This document shows, piece after piece, positions 23,152-45,620 of a DNA stretch of 64,000 nucleotides (the first letter of the stretch is position 1; the number at the start of each line of letters is the position of its first letter). The notes beneath the pieces were generated by a model that saw only the letters and a program-made list of their open reading frames with translations, ran no database searches and had not been told where the DNA came from. Source of the DNA: Odobenus rosmarus divergens (taxonomy: Eukaryota > Chordata > Mammalia > Carnivora > Odobenidae); assembly GCF_000321225.1 (NCBI RefSeq), contig NW_004451008.1, positions 1,538,040 to 1,602,039 of the forward strand, in the 5' to 3' direction. The position numbers were made by a program, and so were the translations under genes.

Positions 23152-23324
23152 AGTTCTGAAATTCTAAACTCTCTCCTTAGGCTGTGCTGTGCCGTTGGAA
23201 AAGCCGTGCGCTAGGGTGCATGAAGAAAGGGGCCCCTTTTGGTTAATTCAACAGCCGACACACAAAAGTAGCACCTGTGCTGGCTGCGGCCCAGCCTGCA
23301 AGTCAGAAGGTAAAAGTTGCACCC

Positions 23325-23480
23325 CCGGGCTTGCCACTTACTAGCCTGTGTGCTCTTAAGACTGTCCGCTCTGAATCCCAGTTCCTTCATCTGCCAAATG
23401 GGATCTTTTCTTCCTTAACTGGCAAGGTGGTGGTGAGGATTAAGAGAGCTCTTGGCAACGAAAGCCCCTGGAGATCCGTA
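23325..23480 (+). repeat. MIR fragment
   Basis: 'cttgccacttactagcctgt' followed by 'cccagttccttcatctgcca' and 'ggtgaggattaagagagctc' matches MIR order. Confidence 0.65.
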
Positions 23481-24929
23481 CGTTCAGTTCTATTTCTTGT
23501 TAGTGTCATCTCATGAGCCCCTGCTCCCTCCAGTGTTCTCTTAGGGATTGCCTGCTTTTGCCTGAGAATGGAGATCCGACCTCTTTTTCCCCAGGAGAGC
23601 TGCAAACCCAAAACAAAGCAATGGCTTTCAGAGTGGAAATTCACACACCCAAGTAGGTCTCTGAAGGAGAGATCCGGGGGCCAGAGGACCACAAATCCCA
23701 TCCTATAAGCCACCCGCCGATCCCATGGGATGGATTCACTGAGAGGAAGAAGAGGGTTATAGGAAGGGAGCAGGCACAAAGGCCCAGGAAGCCATCTAGA
23801 AGAAATCGCACTAACCCCATTGACACCCTTCTGCTTCCCTGGAACCAGAAAGCAGGGCCTCAGCCTTGAGTCCATGGTGTACCCTGCCACCTTGTGGCTG
23901 TTTGCTAGACTGCCTCAAACACATAGGCCCTGGAAGAGCTATCAAACCAACTGGAACCCTAATCACACCTCACTCTTTCACTCCATCATTCAACAAACCT
24001 GTACAGAGGCCCATGGTGGTTTCGGCTGAGGACGTTCCTGGATGGCTGGTCCCAAAGGATTTCCTGGGGTGGAGTGCTGGGGGAGAGGAGAAGGAGAAAA
24101 AAGACATGCTAAATAGAGGTCATGGTGTATCACAGACTGCAGCCCGGATTGTCGGGAAGGGATGCCTTTTTCCATGTGACTGAAGGAGAGGGACTCAGGT
24201 AGAAGTAGTGGGAGGTGAGGCACAGTTCCACTATCAGGAAACATGTGTGAAACCCCAAGCCAGGGTGTGTGCTGGGAAAAAGAGATGGACGAAATCCACC
24301 CCTGGAATGCAGCTCAGTTCAGGGGCACAGGAGCTGTCCAGCCCTCCACAAAATGGCCCCAGACTTGTGTGATCATGCCCTTCTTTCTTGAGAGTCAAAG
24401 CACACCCGTACTCCTGATGTCTTCCCATGATCAAAACCCGTTTCTAAGTGGGATGGGACCGGAGAGAATCTCAAGCTTGAAAGGGGACCTTAGAGTCATT
24501 TAGCCCAACCCTTTCCCCATGTCAACATCACTGTTAACTTGTCCTGCATCTTCTGCCTAATCACCTCAGCAATGAGCTAGGGAGCCCACCCAAAGCCCCT
24601 TCCATTCTTACACATCTGTTCAGAAATCCTTTCTTTTACCCAGTGGAGTTCTGCCTCTTTATAATTCCTACCTATGGGTCCAAGTTTTGCTCCCCTAGGG
24701 TTATACCGAGGAAGTGATTAGAAATATGAAGATATTTGAGGAAAGCAATCATTTAGGGGCTGCACTAAGGTTTCTGGTAATAGAAACTCATGGCAGCATA
24801 AGGCAGGGATTTTAGTGGAAAGAACACTGACTTAGGTGTTTGGGGAGCTGGATCCTCCCCCTCATAGAAGGTCTTTGCTTAATGTCACTTGGCTTTCTTT
24901 TACATATGATGAAAAGATTGGATTAGATT
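23481..24929. other. Intergenic, no gene seen
   Basis: No gene recognised. A MIR-type fragment may start near 24480 ('aaaggggaccttagagtcat'). Confidence 0.5.
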
Positions 24930-25030
24930 AGAGCTTCTCAGCCTTGGCTGTGCCTGAGTGTAACCGGGGGAGCAGTCAGCAGAACATTTAAATGCTCGCT
25001 CTGGCAAGAGCTGCTGGATTAGACTATTAG
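24930..25030 (+). repeat. hAT-Charlie-like fragment
   Basis: 'gagcttctcagccttggctg' resembles the terminal phrase of common hAT-derived short elements (MER5/MER20 type). Only one end is clear. Confidence 0.4.
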
Positions 25031-25511
25031 TCTCCCGTTCTTATTAAGGGACTTTTATCAAACCTGTAATGGTCTGGTATACACATCCTCGGTAATTCCT
25101 ATTCCATAGGGACCTACATGGATCTAGATTTTTCTCCCTTCTGCTTAACCAAAGTGTGGTTACTGAGCACAGTTGCTTTGTCCCCTAATGTTCGTCTGAT
25201 GTGAGACCCATCAATGATATGAAGAACACGGTTAGGTGGAGGAGAAGTGGAGAAGCATTGCCAAGTGACCTGGTCTCTCTGCATCTCATCCTCCTCACCT
25301 GTGAGAGGTCACTCGAGCCCCGCCACAGTGGGCTGTGGTGAAGGGGACTGAAACCATGAGTGCAAACCCCAGTGCCAGGCACCGAGAACATGCTCCAAAT
25401 CTCAATTCCCTTCACTTTTGTCAGCGGGGAGAAAGTGCAAAGGGAAGGGGAGGATTGTGCTCTTCCGAGAGCATCTCACCACCCCCTCTCCTACCAAGAA
25501 ATCCCTGTCAT

Positions 25512-25925
25512 GGGTCGAATTGTGTCCCCTTAAAATTCATATGTTGAAATTCTAACCCCCAGAACCTCAGAATGTGACCTGATTTGGAAATAGGGTTGTT
25601 GCGGTTGTAGTTAGTTAAGATGAGGTCCTTAGGGTGGTGGGCCCTACACCAATTTGATTGATGTCCACATAAGGACTGGAAGGTGGGACACAGGGACATA
25701 CACGCAGAGAGAATGTGAAGGTGAAGACAGAGACCAAGGTGATGCTTCTACCAGCAAAGGAGTGCTAAGGATTGCCAGCAAACTGCCAGGAGCTACGGGG
25801 AAAGACTGGAATAAGCTCTCAGAGGAAACCAACCCTGCAACACCTTGATCTGAGACTTCCATCCTCCAGATCTGTGGGGCAATACCCTTCTGGTGTCTGG
25901 GCCACTCAGTTTGTGTGACAGCAGC
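25512..25925 (+). mobile_element. MaLR-like solo LTR (MLT1-type), plus orientation
   Basis: Begins 'cgaattgtgtccccttaaaa' and 'ttcatatgttgaaattctaa', has 'gtgacctgatttggaaatag' and 'cttgatctgagacttccatc', and ends near 'cactcagtttgtgtgacagc'. The order fits a full-length MLT1-like LTR. No retroviral coding region is attached. Confidence 0.6.
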
Positions 25926-26292
25926 TGAAACTGAGCCAACTCCAGAGGTGGCTCCTATTGGTGACATCAAGGAGGACAGCTCTTTCTAGACAGCAGGAGG
26001 CACTGCAGTCCCACAGGAAGGAGGGAGACGTGCGAAAGCCCTGAGCATGGTCCTGCTTGGCCTCCAGCTCATTAGGCTGTCGGCCTCCTATGGCCTGAAG
26101 GAACAACTTGACATTCTGAACATCACCCTGCTCAGGACTGTCACTCATTAGCCATAATGCTATTATCTCTGTGTTTCTTTGTGATGTTACCTCCATATTT
26201 GTCCATGTTTTGTTTTCCCAATTTGACCATACACTCCTTGAAGGCTGGGATGATGCCATAAACCAAAGTGGGAATCAGGGGCCCCTGCTGAT
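25926..26292. other. Intergenic, no gene seen
   Basis: No gene recognised; the far end contains the left target-site copy of the next SINE. Confidence 0.45.
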
Positions 26293-26308
26293 AAAAATTC
26301 TTGGCTTG

Positions 26309-26472
26309 GGGGCGCCTGGGTGGCTCAGTCAGTTAAGTGTCTGCCTTCAGCTTAGGTCATGATCCTGGGGTTCTGGGATCGAGCCCCGAGCAGGGAGCCT
26401 CTTTCTCCCTCTCCCTCTGCTACTCCCCCTGCTTGTGTTCTCTGTCTCTCTCAAATAAATAAAATCTTTTTA
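26309..26472 (+). mobile_element. Carnivore SINEC element, plus orientation, with target-site duplication
   Basis: Head 'ggggcgcctgggtggctcag' (tRNA-Lys-derived), body 'gatcctggggttctgggatc' and tail 'caaataaataaaatcttttt'. The flanks aaaaattcttg at 26293-26303 and 26473-26483 are an 11-bp direct duplication. Confidence 0.95.
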
Positions 26473-26483
26473 AAAAATTCTTG

Positions 26484-29400
26484 CCGTGACCTTAGGGACG
26501 TCCCTTCTCCCCTCTGCACCTAGGGTCTTTATCCATCAGTTAGGACCATAACCTCCAAGGCCACATCTAGTGACAATATTCTGTGATTCTGACTCTTAGC
26601 ATCCTTGTTATTCAATCAACTTGCTTGCTTAGGATGCAAAAGGCAGGGAGACTCAGGAAACTCATCTTGAGATGTGCTGACAAGCCAGGCTTTTGGGGTT
26701 AAATGTGTCAGACTCATTTAATGAGAGGGCTAGACCGCAAGGCCTCGGGGGCCAGCATAGTACTGTAGGGGCTCCCAGCCCCATTGGGTCCCCTTCCTAG
26801 ACTCGGGGCTTCCCGCTTCAGCACCCGCCTGTCTATAAGGCCTCTCCCTTAGTGACTGTGGATGCTTCGTCCTCTTTCAGTGATGCTATACTGCGTGTGC
26901 TGGACCCTGTGCCCACAGCAGGGCTGGGCTCCAGGGTGCCTGGTAGAAGCCACCCGTGGCTGCTTTGGGGGCTTGGGGAAACAACACTGTCTTTCCGAGT
27001 GGCTATAGTATTTTGAGTAGCTCACTTGTCTTACCTCTGAGGGATCACAACATGCCTCAGCCTCCACTAGGGAGAAGCCTGGACCCAATCTAAGAGTCTC
27101 TAAGGATCTTCCTAATGGCAAATACCCCAGAGGACTGAGCAGCTGGGTAAATCGCCCTCTTCTGGTTGGAAGGAAACAGGAACTCACACAAACCAGTCCA
27201 AGTAATGGCAGGTGGTATAGCAGTGGAGGCAGGGACCTGATTGAAAAGTGCTTATAAGAGGGATGGAATCTTTTAAAAATCTAAGACCAGACACTCCCAC
27301 TCAATGACAAGCTTCACAGAACCAGGTACTAGAAGGTCATTCTACTTCCAAGCTTCCTCTGGGGACCTCACTCCAGTGCTCTGCCATTAATGCGACCGCA
27401 CTACCCTCCAGGGATTCACTTCTGTTGGCACCTCTCCGCTTCTCTTCCCCGCTGGTATTCTCTGAAGCATGCTTCTGGTAGAACACGAGGCAGCGGAAGT
27501 GAAGACACATGAGTGAACATTTTTATTTTGAATGCACTTAGTACTTCATTTATTTTCATTTATATTTGGGGAAAATGCATACCTAAGAAGTATATTGATT
27601 TAAAGGAAAACAGTACATGAATAATCAGGGTGTGATGCCATAGCAATATCATGGAGGTGGGTCACAAATGACCAAAGTCTGAGAAACACTGGAGTGGCTG
27701 CCTGTCTCCACATTTCACTATAAATTCCCAGAACACACAACCTTAGTGGAGGCCCAACTCATTAGCACCCCTATTTACATATTTACATCACACCGTAGGT
27801 GCTGTAATAGGGCTGCAGGCCCTCAGGGAGCTGGCTGCCCTTGGATCCAGTGTCCGTCCTTAGACAAATCAGTAGTCTGGGGTGGGGAGTAGGGTTGCAT
27901 GATGTGCGATATGGCTGCCCAAGTTCTGGCTCTTCTCCAGGGGCTGAGGACAATTTTCTTCGGGAAAATTCTGTGGGCAGGTGCAGCTTGAGGTGTTATT
28001 ATGGACCTCTAGGTTGAGTTGTAGCTCTGGGGGGCACGGTCTGGGAGTGTCTGAGGTGGGCACGTGGTTTCCAGGCCCCTGTAACCTTACTCTGAAGGGT
28101 GGCTGTGAGAATTGAATGTGGTCATTGATACAAAGGCGCTTTGAAAATCATCCACACCAAGAGAGGGGACAGTAAGCGACCTTCCTCATCTCTCCTGCCT
28201 CAGTCCCTTCATAGGGCAATGACAAATTTGAGTTGGGTGATCCTTACTATCGCATCCCTTCCAGCTCCTTAGTAGTTCTGCTTGATTCTAAGTTCCCTGC
28301 CTCTCCGCATTTTGCCCCCAACCACCAACCTGGTCTCCAGAAACTTTTCCTCCAAAATTACAGTATAGAGAAGAACATCATGAGCCCCCTGTTCTATAAG
28401 TTACGTATTTGTAAAACGTGGCATTCATGTCATGTTTGCCTTTTAAATAAAAATTCTGTATGCCCTTGGCCTAGCTTATCTGTTTAGAGATGCTTGCTTT
28501 TTACTCATTATTGATTGTCGATTGGCTCCAGTTACTCTTTGATCTTCCATTTTGTTTGAACTTGAATGCCACCCACACTGTCCGCCCTGGGCCCATTGTC
28601 TCTCTATTAAACAGTAATGACACATAAACGAATTCGGAGGCCCTCTGGGAGCGGAGGGGCCCTGGGCCAGCCACCCTCAGGCCTGTGAATTGTCATTTCT
28701 GAAGCCGTCTGTTTTGTAAGTTCTTTTGCCAAGTTTCTATGGGAGCAGAGGGGATCATCTTCTCCCTTTTCAAAGAGCAGGGTGAGCTGAGGCCTCGAGC
28801 TGGCAAGTCCTCTAAAGCCATTTTCAAAGGAAACCTGAACCAAAAGGCCATGTGGCTGGCAGGGGGTGGTGTGACTTTGTGAGGCTCTCTCTGGGGCTTT
28901 GGGTGCTCAGCCCCCACAAACCTCTCAGCACGTGCCCGAGCCTGCTGCAAAGGCCCTGCCAGGGGCCACCTCTGTCCAACCACCGGCCAGAGGGCCCAGG
29001 GAGGGGCTCCGCTCCACAGCCCCGCCCCACGGCCACCCAGGAACCAGAAGAAGGCAAGTGCGGACTTTCTCCTCTGGGTGGGGGGCCAGGACAGCACTTG
29101 TCCTCATTGCCCTTAGGTTTCATCAATCAAACTTGAACCTTGGGGCTTTTTGAGGTGAAACAAAACTGGATGCCAAAGCAAGCTAGGGTGAACTTAATGT
29201 CTGAATCATGGACTCATAAATGATCTAGTTAATCTAATCCTCTCATGGACAGGCTGGGAAAGGGACACAAAGGGGAAACGGTTGTCCCAGGTCACGCAGG
29301 AGGAAATGGCTGCCTTCCACCAGAGTTCTCTGGACAAAGAGCACTTCTCCAGGGATGGAGGTTTGCTTGGCTGGTCGCCATTCGTCGTAAAGCTTCTGAG

Positions 29401-29934
29401 TCTATACATACCTGTCAATCATCAATCACACAGCAGGTACCAGGCTGAGAAATGTATGATGGGGCCAGACCTGACTTCATACTGTCCCCTAGACCCCAGC
29501 AGAGAGAAATTGTTTATGAAGCCAGGAGGCAAGAGGAGCCTTCACAGAATGGGCAAATTCTCCAAGACACAGAGAAGGAAAGGAACGCCTATACCTTCGT
29601 GTCAGAAGGGCAAGAAGGGAAATCACGAAAGCTCAGCCTAGAGCTCTGAGTGAAAAACAGACAGAAGCAAGAACCAGCCAGAAAGAGAAGGTGAGAGGCA
29701 GTCCATCCCACACCCTCCGCCGGAGTTCCTCACGACTAGGGTCTGGAGCCTGCAGCCCATCCAGTCTGGGAGCCAACAGTGGGTCCCAGTGTCCAGGAGC
29801 CAGCCCCAGCCTCAGCCTGCCCGAGACCCCAGCAGCCACTCCTCTCCATGAGCACCTCCCGTGAGATTCAGAGCCAAGGAAACCAGACCCATTCCAGTCC
29901 TGATCCCAACACAAGGAAAGACCTCCGGAACGAG
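26484..29934. other. Intergenic between BCL6 3' end and RTP2, no gene seen
   Basis: Mixed DNA with a GC-rich patch near 28880-29060. Several overlapping open frames there on both strands arise from composition. No splice-supported gene, RNA gene or young repeat was recognised. Confidence 0.5.
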
Positions 29935-29937
29935 CCC

Positions 29938-31011
29938 ACTTGACTTTTCTACATTTTATTCTTGTATTTGTACAGCTATATTTTACAACGCGGTAATGCA
30001 GTTTAGACACAGCCAAACCCTGTCTCCGGAGTAGTTCTAACACAAGCATGACGCAGAATGTGATGAGACAAACATTCCCAAAGAGAGCTTAGTGAGCAAC
30101 AACTTCAAGTCCCTGTGTCTGCCTACACTTCAGAAGGGATGGCACGCTTGTCCATCACTGAAAACTTCCATGAAAAAAGGCACCGTAGGACACGTTGTAC
30201 AGGTATATACAAACCAAAAACTAGAACAAAACTACACATTTTTCCTTCGGTAGCTTTTTTTTGTTCTTTTTGTGTTTTTTTTTTTTAATACACACTTTGT
30301 AAATTGTAAACCTTCACTTGCAAAAAAATACAAATACACTGAGGCATTTTAGACAAAATATTTTCTTACTTATACAGATGCAATACTTAAAATATTCTCT
30401 TAAGTGCTCTTTCTCAATAAAGATTCTCAGATCCGTGTCTGCCTGCAGATACAAAATCGAGCCTTTAACGCAGTTTTATATTTTTAATATATCTTTTTTA
30501 GGTTTATATATATTTATTTTATATATATATATATTTATATATTTACAACTCTGCCATATATTCCTTCACCTTTGGTTAAAAAAATTAAAGCCCTCTCTTT
30601 GATAACATACCGAAGTCTCTTCTTTTAAAAGAATGCACATTTACATACAAAAGAAACATCTGTCCCCACAAAACATATACATTCCTCATTTTGCAGACCA
30701 AGTCAAGTCAGAACTTTTGCATACTCCCCCACTTTGATATATAAAATGATTTTGCTTTTTGCTGACATGGTTTGCCTTACACATAGGAGAAGAAGCAATA
30801 TTATTTTCTTAATGTTTTATGGCAGTGGGGGAAGGGGAGCTGCCTTGGCCCCCAGTCCCCACGCCCCTCCCCCCACCCCCACCCCAGCTATGATTTGCAC
30901 TAGTGGATGAAAGAGGCACTACATCATGGGATGAACATTGTAAAGTGTTACAGTATCCTTTGGGTAGATTCTGAGAAGGGACTCGAATGGAAAGCATCAA
31001 CACTCCATGCT
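29938..31011 (-). other. BCL6: BCL6 3' UTR
   Basis: Transcribed from the stop at 31012 down to about 29938. It is strongly AU-rich, with a U-rich run and an (AU)n stretch near 30510-30545 on the message. Such AU-rich 3' UTRs often shorten mRNA half-life, fitting BCL6 as a tightly controlled regulator; that role is inferred. The exact 3' end is approximate. Confidence 0.75.
29955..29960 (-). terminator. BCL6: BCL6 polyadenylation signal (AATAAA)
   Basis: AATAAA read on the minus strand, about 1.05 kb past the stop codon. This gives a 3' UTR of the size known for human BCL6 mRNA. Cleavage is expected 10-30 nt beyond, near 29935-29945. Confidence 0.8.
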
Positions 31012-41400
<10,389 letters not shown>

Positions 41401-41723
41401 TCATTTCATTATCCCAGCCACCATCTGTTTCTTCCTCTTTTAGGATTTACAATTGTCTGAATGTACTTCGAGCTCCTGGCACATTGCTGGTGCATAGTAG
41501 GTGGCTACATTGGCTTGGAACTAAGAAATGAGTGAGGGAACGAATGATCACAGGACAGTTAAGACAGTCTAACACAGGGGTAAATGGGTGAGGGAGAGGG
41601 ACTCGGCCATCCTTTCTCTCATCTCATGAAAAGTGGCCAAGTTCACAGCAACACATGCATCGGCAAAGTCAAAGGAAACAGTTTGTCCACAAAATTTTAA
41701 AGCATATAATTAGATTTACTTAC

Positions 41724-41762
41724 CCAATGCCTTGATTCACAGTCCAAAATTTTGCTTAAAAT
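41724..41762 (-). other. BCL6: BCL6 non-coding exon 2 (5' UTR, 39 nt)
   Basis: Acceptor CCCTGCAG, 39-nt exon containing AAGCAAAATTTTGGACTGTG, donor GTAAGT. The length equals that of human exon 2 as recalled, and the sequence is nearly identical. It carries the stop codon of the second upstream ORF. Confidence 0.92.
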
Positions 41763-42214
41763 CTGCAGGGAAGAGAAAAAAGCAAACAGAAATTGATTCC
41801 ATGAATGTTAGATTGTCCACTATAGTCTTATTTTAGGACACACGTATTTAGTTTTCCTTTGATAGCTGCAGCTTGCCAGCTGGAGCGGTTTTACCACAAG
41901 CTAGCAAACATTCTTCCAGCTCTGCTCTTACGGCAACAACAGGCACCCGGAGCTATGCGATAGCCATGTTTTTGCCCTGAGTACTGGGAACACAACTGCA
42001 TACATTAATTATATGTACACATACACATGTAGTTCCTTTGTCAATGTAGAAAATGCGTACCATCCGAAGGCCACTTGTGTTCATGGGAAAGAAAAATAGA
42101 AGGAAAGTGGTTCTTTCAGTATTAATGAGAATGGTCCTTCAGGGGCCTAAGAACTCTGGACAATCTCCAAAACCTGCTAAAATATTATCTTTCGAGTCTT
42201 AGAATGATTTCTCA

Positions 42215-42340
42215 AGGTCTACTGGGGTCACTATCCTTATCCCTACTTCACTGGTGACGAAACTGAGGCTCAGGGGTTCAAGTGGCTTGGGTAGGACAAA
42301 AAGCCAGGCAGTAATTCCTGATTGTCTGAACACTTAAGAC
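42215..42340 (-). repeat. MIR fragment
   Basis: 'ggtgacgaaactgaggctca' and 'aaaagccaggcagtaattcc' match the reverse MIR core. Confidence 0.65.
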
Positions 42341-42477
42341 TAAATACAGGATCTGCAGAATACACCCAGAGATGGCGTGTCTACGCTTTCCTCGAGTATC
42401 TTCGCCTTTTTCAAAGTTTCCTCTTCTTTCCCTCCTGGGTCTGAGACCGGATAGGCGGCGACAAACTTCCAAGCTTG

Positions 42478-42495
42478 TGCTCCCCCTGCTGGTCA
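42478..42495 (-). promoter_or_regulatory. CTCF-like motif in BCL6 intron 1
   Basis: On the minus strand it reads TGACCAGCAGGGGGAGCA, close to the CTCF core CCAGCAGGGGGCGC. Motif match only; no binding data. Confidence 0.55.
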
Positions 42496-44309
42496 AAGAT
42501 TTAACTGCGTGCTTTAGCTAAGAACTGGCCAGGGAGCACTCATGGAATATGTACCCGCTCCAAATTTTTGTTTCTCTAAAACAAAATAATTTCAAAGCAC
42601 AGGTGGAAGACTCTCATTTATGATCACATGTAGGCTGCAAAACCAAACAACATCTGAATCCTCTTCTACTCCCCCCTCCTTTTTTTTAAGCATAGCTCTT
42701 TAGAGCTATTTTCTGGGTAAAGGGGCCTGAGGCCAGGGAGGTCATGTTGGGCCACGTAGATGGTTAGTGGCCCAGCCCTCGGTCTTCTGGCTCAAATTCC
42801 TGTCCCTCTTCCAAATCAGCCTACGTGCTGTAGAACATGCAAGACAGCACCCTAATGTGGGTGAATCTCATTTTTAAGTTCTTTCCCCCACACAAACACT
42901 TTGCCCCCATTCCAGGCTGCTGAATCTTACCAAATGAGCACTCTAAAATGAGAGGTTTCCTTGAGTCTGTAACCAAACACTCTGACATTTCTCTGTGGTC
43001 CCAAGTGCCAGTCACTCAATCCCAACGGCTTCAAGGTTATGTGCATGTGAGTGAGTGAGGATGAGGGAAGGGGATGGCTGAAGGGAGAGGGCAGAAAGAG
43101 ACGAAAGAACCTATTTCCTCCTCTCCCATCCTAACTCAAGATGGGCAAAGAGAGATACACTGGATTGGTCCTAACCAAAGTTCAGTGATTGTCTCCTTTG
43201 AAAAAGAATGCTGAAGACACGGGAGAGTTTCACTTATAAACAATCTCCTTTTCCCCCATGAAAGACATCCCTAAACACTTCTGGAATACCTAAAGCTGCC
43301 CTTTAGCCAGCTTCAACCACCAGCTCGCTTGTGAATTCCCAGTCACAGACTTTTGGAACCATGGGAAGCCCAGATTTGCCATTTCACCTTGGCAAATGGC
43401 AATGACTCATTCCATATGCAGATTGAAACAAACAGACAAAACATTCCCCATTCCCAGGGGTCTACTCGTCAGCCTGGCCCTGGGGCTGGGCCATTTTCAT
43501 CCTCCCCCTCTGCCTGGCTTGGGCAAAAACAAATGCACATCTGCTGAGGCCCACAGCCCTATTAAGTCCACTCCTTCTTCAGCTAGCTCTATCTTTGGAG
43601 CTGCCACAGCTAGCGAGTGTGTGTTATGGTGGATGTGGGAAGCCATGCCTCCCTCTAGATGCTGCAAGTGTGGAAGCACCTAACAGCTGCTTTGGTTCTT
43701 ACAGACCACTCAGCCCTTTCCCATCCGTTACTGTATGGGATCTTTATTACAGCCCTGATTAACTGAGGCTCCACCGGATAAGCCTCGCCCAAGACTGAAA
43801 GCTAATCTCCAGCAAAGTCCTGGACAAACTCCGACACCTAGCTTCAGCCATCCCACCGGTGCCACGCGCAATACTCATAACACGAAAACACCTGCCAAGA
43901 GAGCAGGGCTGTCAAAGAGAAACTGATAACTGCAAGGGCCCAGACCTGGACTCTCCGGATCACCAATCCCGCCCCAGCCGCAGTAACCACCAAGCCAGAC
44001 CTAAACGTGGTCTTTCCACCCACACACTTTCTCTCTTCTGCCTTTTCAAAATCTCCGGATTTGCAATTAAGCACCTTGAGGAGAAGGCAGATCTTTTAAA
44101 GGAGTTGGAGAAGAAAAAAGAGGGACCCTTCCCTCTAAAAAAGGCAGAGGGAAGAGAAGACAGCAGAAGGCGAAGGCGGAGAGACAAGAAAAGAGGTGAG
44201 AGAAGGACGAGAGGCGAGGTTAAGAGCGAGAGTGAGCCAATACGAAAGCCCCCATCCATCCTTTTCCCCTGGCTCCTACACTCGGCGGGCACTAAGCAGC
44301 CGTTTCCTC

Positions 44310-45620
44310 CCGCGCTCGCATACAGGGACACACACCAGAGCCCTGCGCTCCGCGGCAAGCCCGGGCTAGATTCGCCCACCCCGTCCTTACCGTACCTGCC
44401 CGCCAGGGACCGCCCACCCCCGGGCGTTCTGCGGGCACCGCTGCCCATCTGTCGCGAAGCCCCCGCAGGCGCGTCGGAGGCCCCGTGGTGAGATCGTGGC
44501 AGCCCTTAATTTGGTTACATTAAATAAAACGTTTCGTGCACTTCGGTAGCTAACATTGTGTGTGCTTTTTTTTTTTTTTTCCTGTTACGCCGTCAAGGCA
44601 GGGGGTAGTGAGGGGAATGGCACAGCCCTCTCATTCCCGGAATGTAGTCGATCTCAGCTCAGCGGATTTCACAGAACACTCTGCCTATCGGCGGCTCCAA
44701 GGAGAAGTAACTTTCCAGGAAGCTGCCGGCCCCCGACGGCCGCCAGGATCGCCGCCTGCGCCGCGAGGGCCGCCGGGGATTCACCAGGGGGACGGGGGCG
44801 GGGGGGCGCCCGGGGAGGCTCGCGGGGAATAGGCACACTTTCCCCTAAATCCCTCGCCGGCGCCCGATCGAGGACTTTGAGTTCACCCGGGCTAACCCCT
44901 ACCCGTAACAGTTTTTATAAATGGGGAAAGTCGCACAAGTTAGTCGCAGAGCCAGTCTAGAACCCAGGAATTCGGGTCCAATCTGAGGCTCGTTTTATGA
45001 CTTCAAATTGCCCAATTCTGGCCTGTTTGCCTAATGCGTCATTTATTTATTTTTGCTTTTAGCTTGCCTCCTCCCCCTTTAAGAGGGTGGTTGGGCCAGG
45101 CGTCAAGGTCAAAAAGATGGGAGTCCCTAGGGCTGAGGGTCTCCATCCAGCGCGCGCCAGACGACTTGTAGGAAAACCAAACCGAAAGCCCCTTCCGCCT
45201 ACGTTGGCAAGTCGGGGAACCCTGCTAGGCTCGGCTTCCGCCCAAAGTCTTTACAATAGGAGCTCCCAGGCCGAACCTGGCCAGGTTTCGGGATTTCGGA
45301 ATCCGATTTCCCCGAAACCGTGGAGTCCCGGTAAGGATTCCGCAGAGGCCGGGGCGCTGACCCCAGCGCGCGCACGGGCGCGCTCCAAGGACGCCTCACT
45401 TTCTCTGGGCCTTCCTTGGAGTTATAACCCCTGGGCGCCCTCTCCTAATTGGTCCTACTAGTGGGCTCCGAGAGGAATTCTCCGGGGCGGTGGGCTCGAA
45501 AGACGCAGCGCCTAAGGCCGCAGTCCAGTCCTAAAACTGGCGGGTGGCGTCACACTGCGCGGCGCATCCCATCAGCGGCGGAGGCGGGGTCAGGGCCGTC
45601 GGTAAAGACTGGGCCTCGTC
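44310..45620. promoter_or_regulatory. BCL6: CpG-rich block in BCL6 intron 1, candidate alternative promoter
   Basis: Dense CpG on both sides of 44300-44480, 44690-44870 and 45130-45620, unlike the flanking intron. A human BCL6 transcript variant starts at an alternative non-coding exon inside intron 1; scaling the gene places it near 44 kb here. On the minus strand a good donor sits at 44396/44395 (GGCAG then GTACGG), overlapping a second one at 44391/44390 (TACG then GTAAGG). The exon start is not defined. Confidence 0.5.

Noticed and set aside
22046..26472. tRNA-like heads as tRNA genes
   Set aside because: The tRNA-Lys similarity belongs to SINE elements (poly-A tails and target-site duplications visible), not to functional tRNA genes.
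28693..29153. Several overlapping open frames in a GC-rich patch between RTP2 and BCL6
   Set aside because: Frames occur on both strands, with no splice sites, domain or conserved motif; stop codons are simply rare in GC-rich DNA.
30318..30602. 94-codon plus-strand frame over the BCL6 3' UTR
   Set aside because: AU-rich, Tyr/Ile/Phe-rich translation antisense to the 3' UTR; no sign of a gene.
43859..44491. 210-codon plus-strand open frame in BCL6 intron 1
   Set aside because: It lies in low-complexity, Arg/Lys/Pro-rich, CpG-dense DNA antisense to BCL6, shows no known domain, and is explained by base composition.
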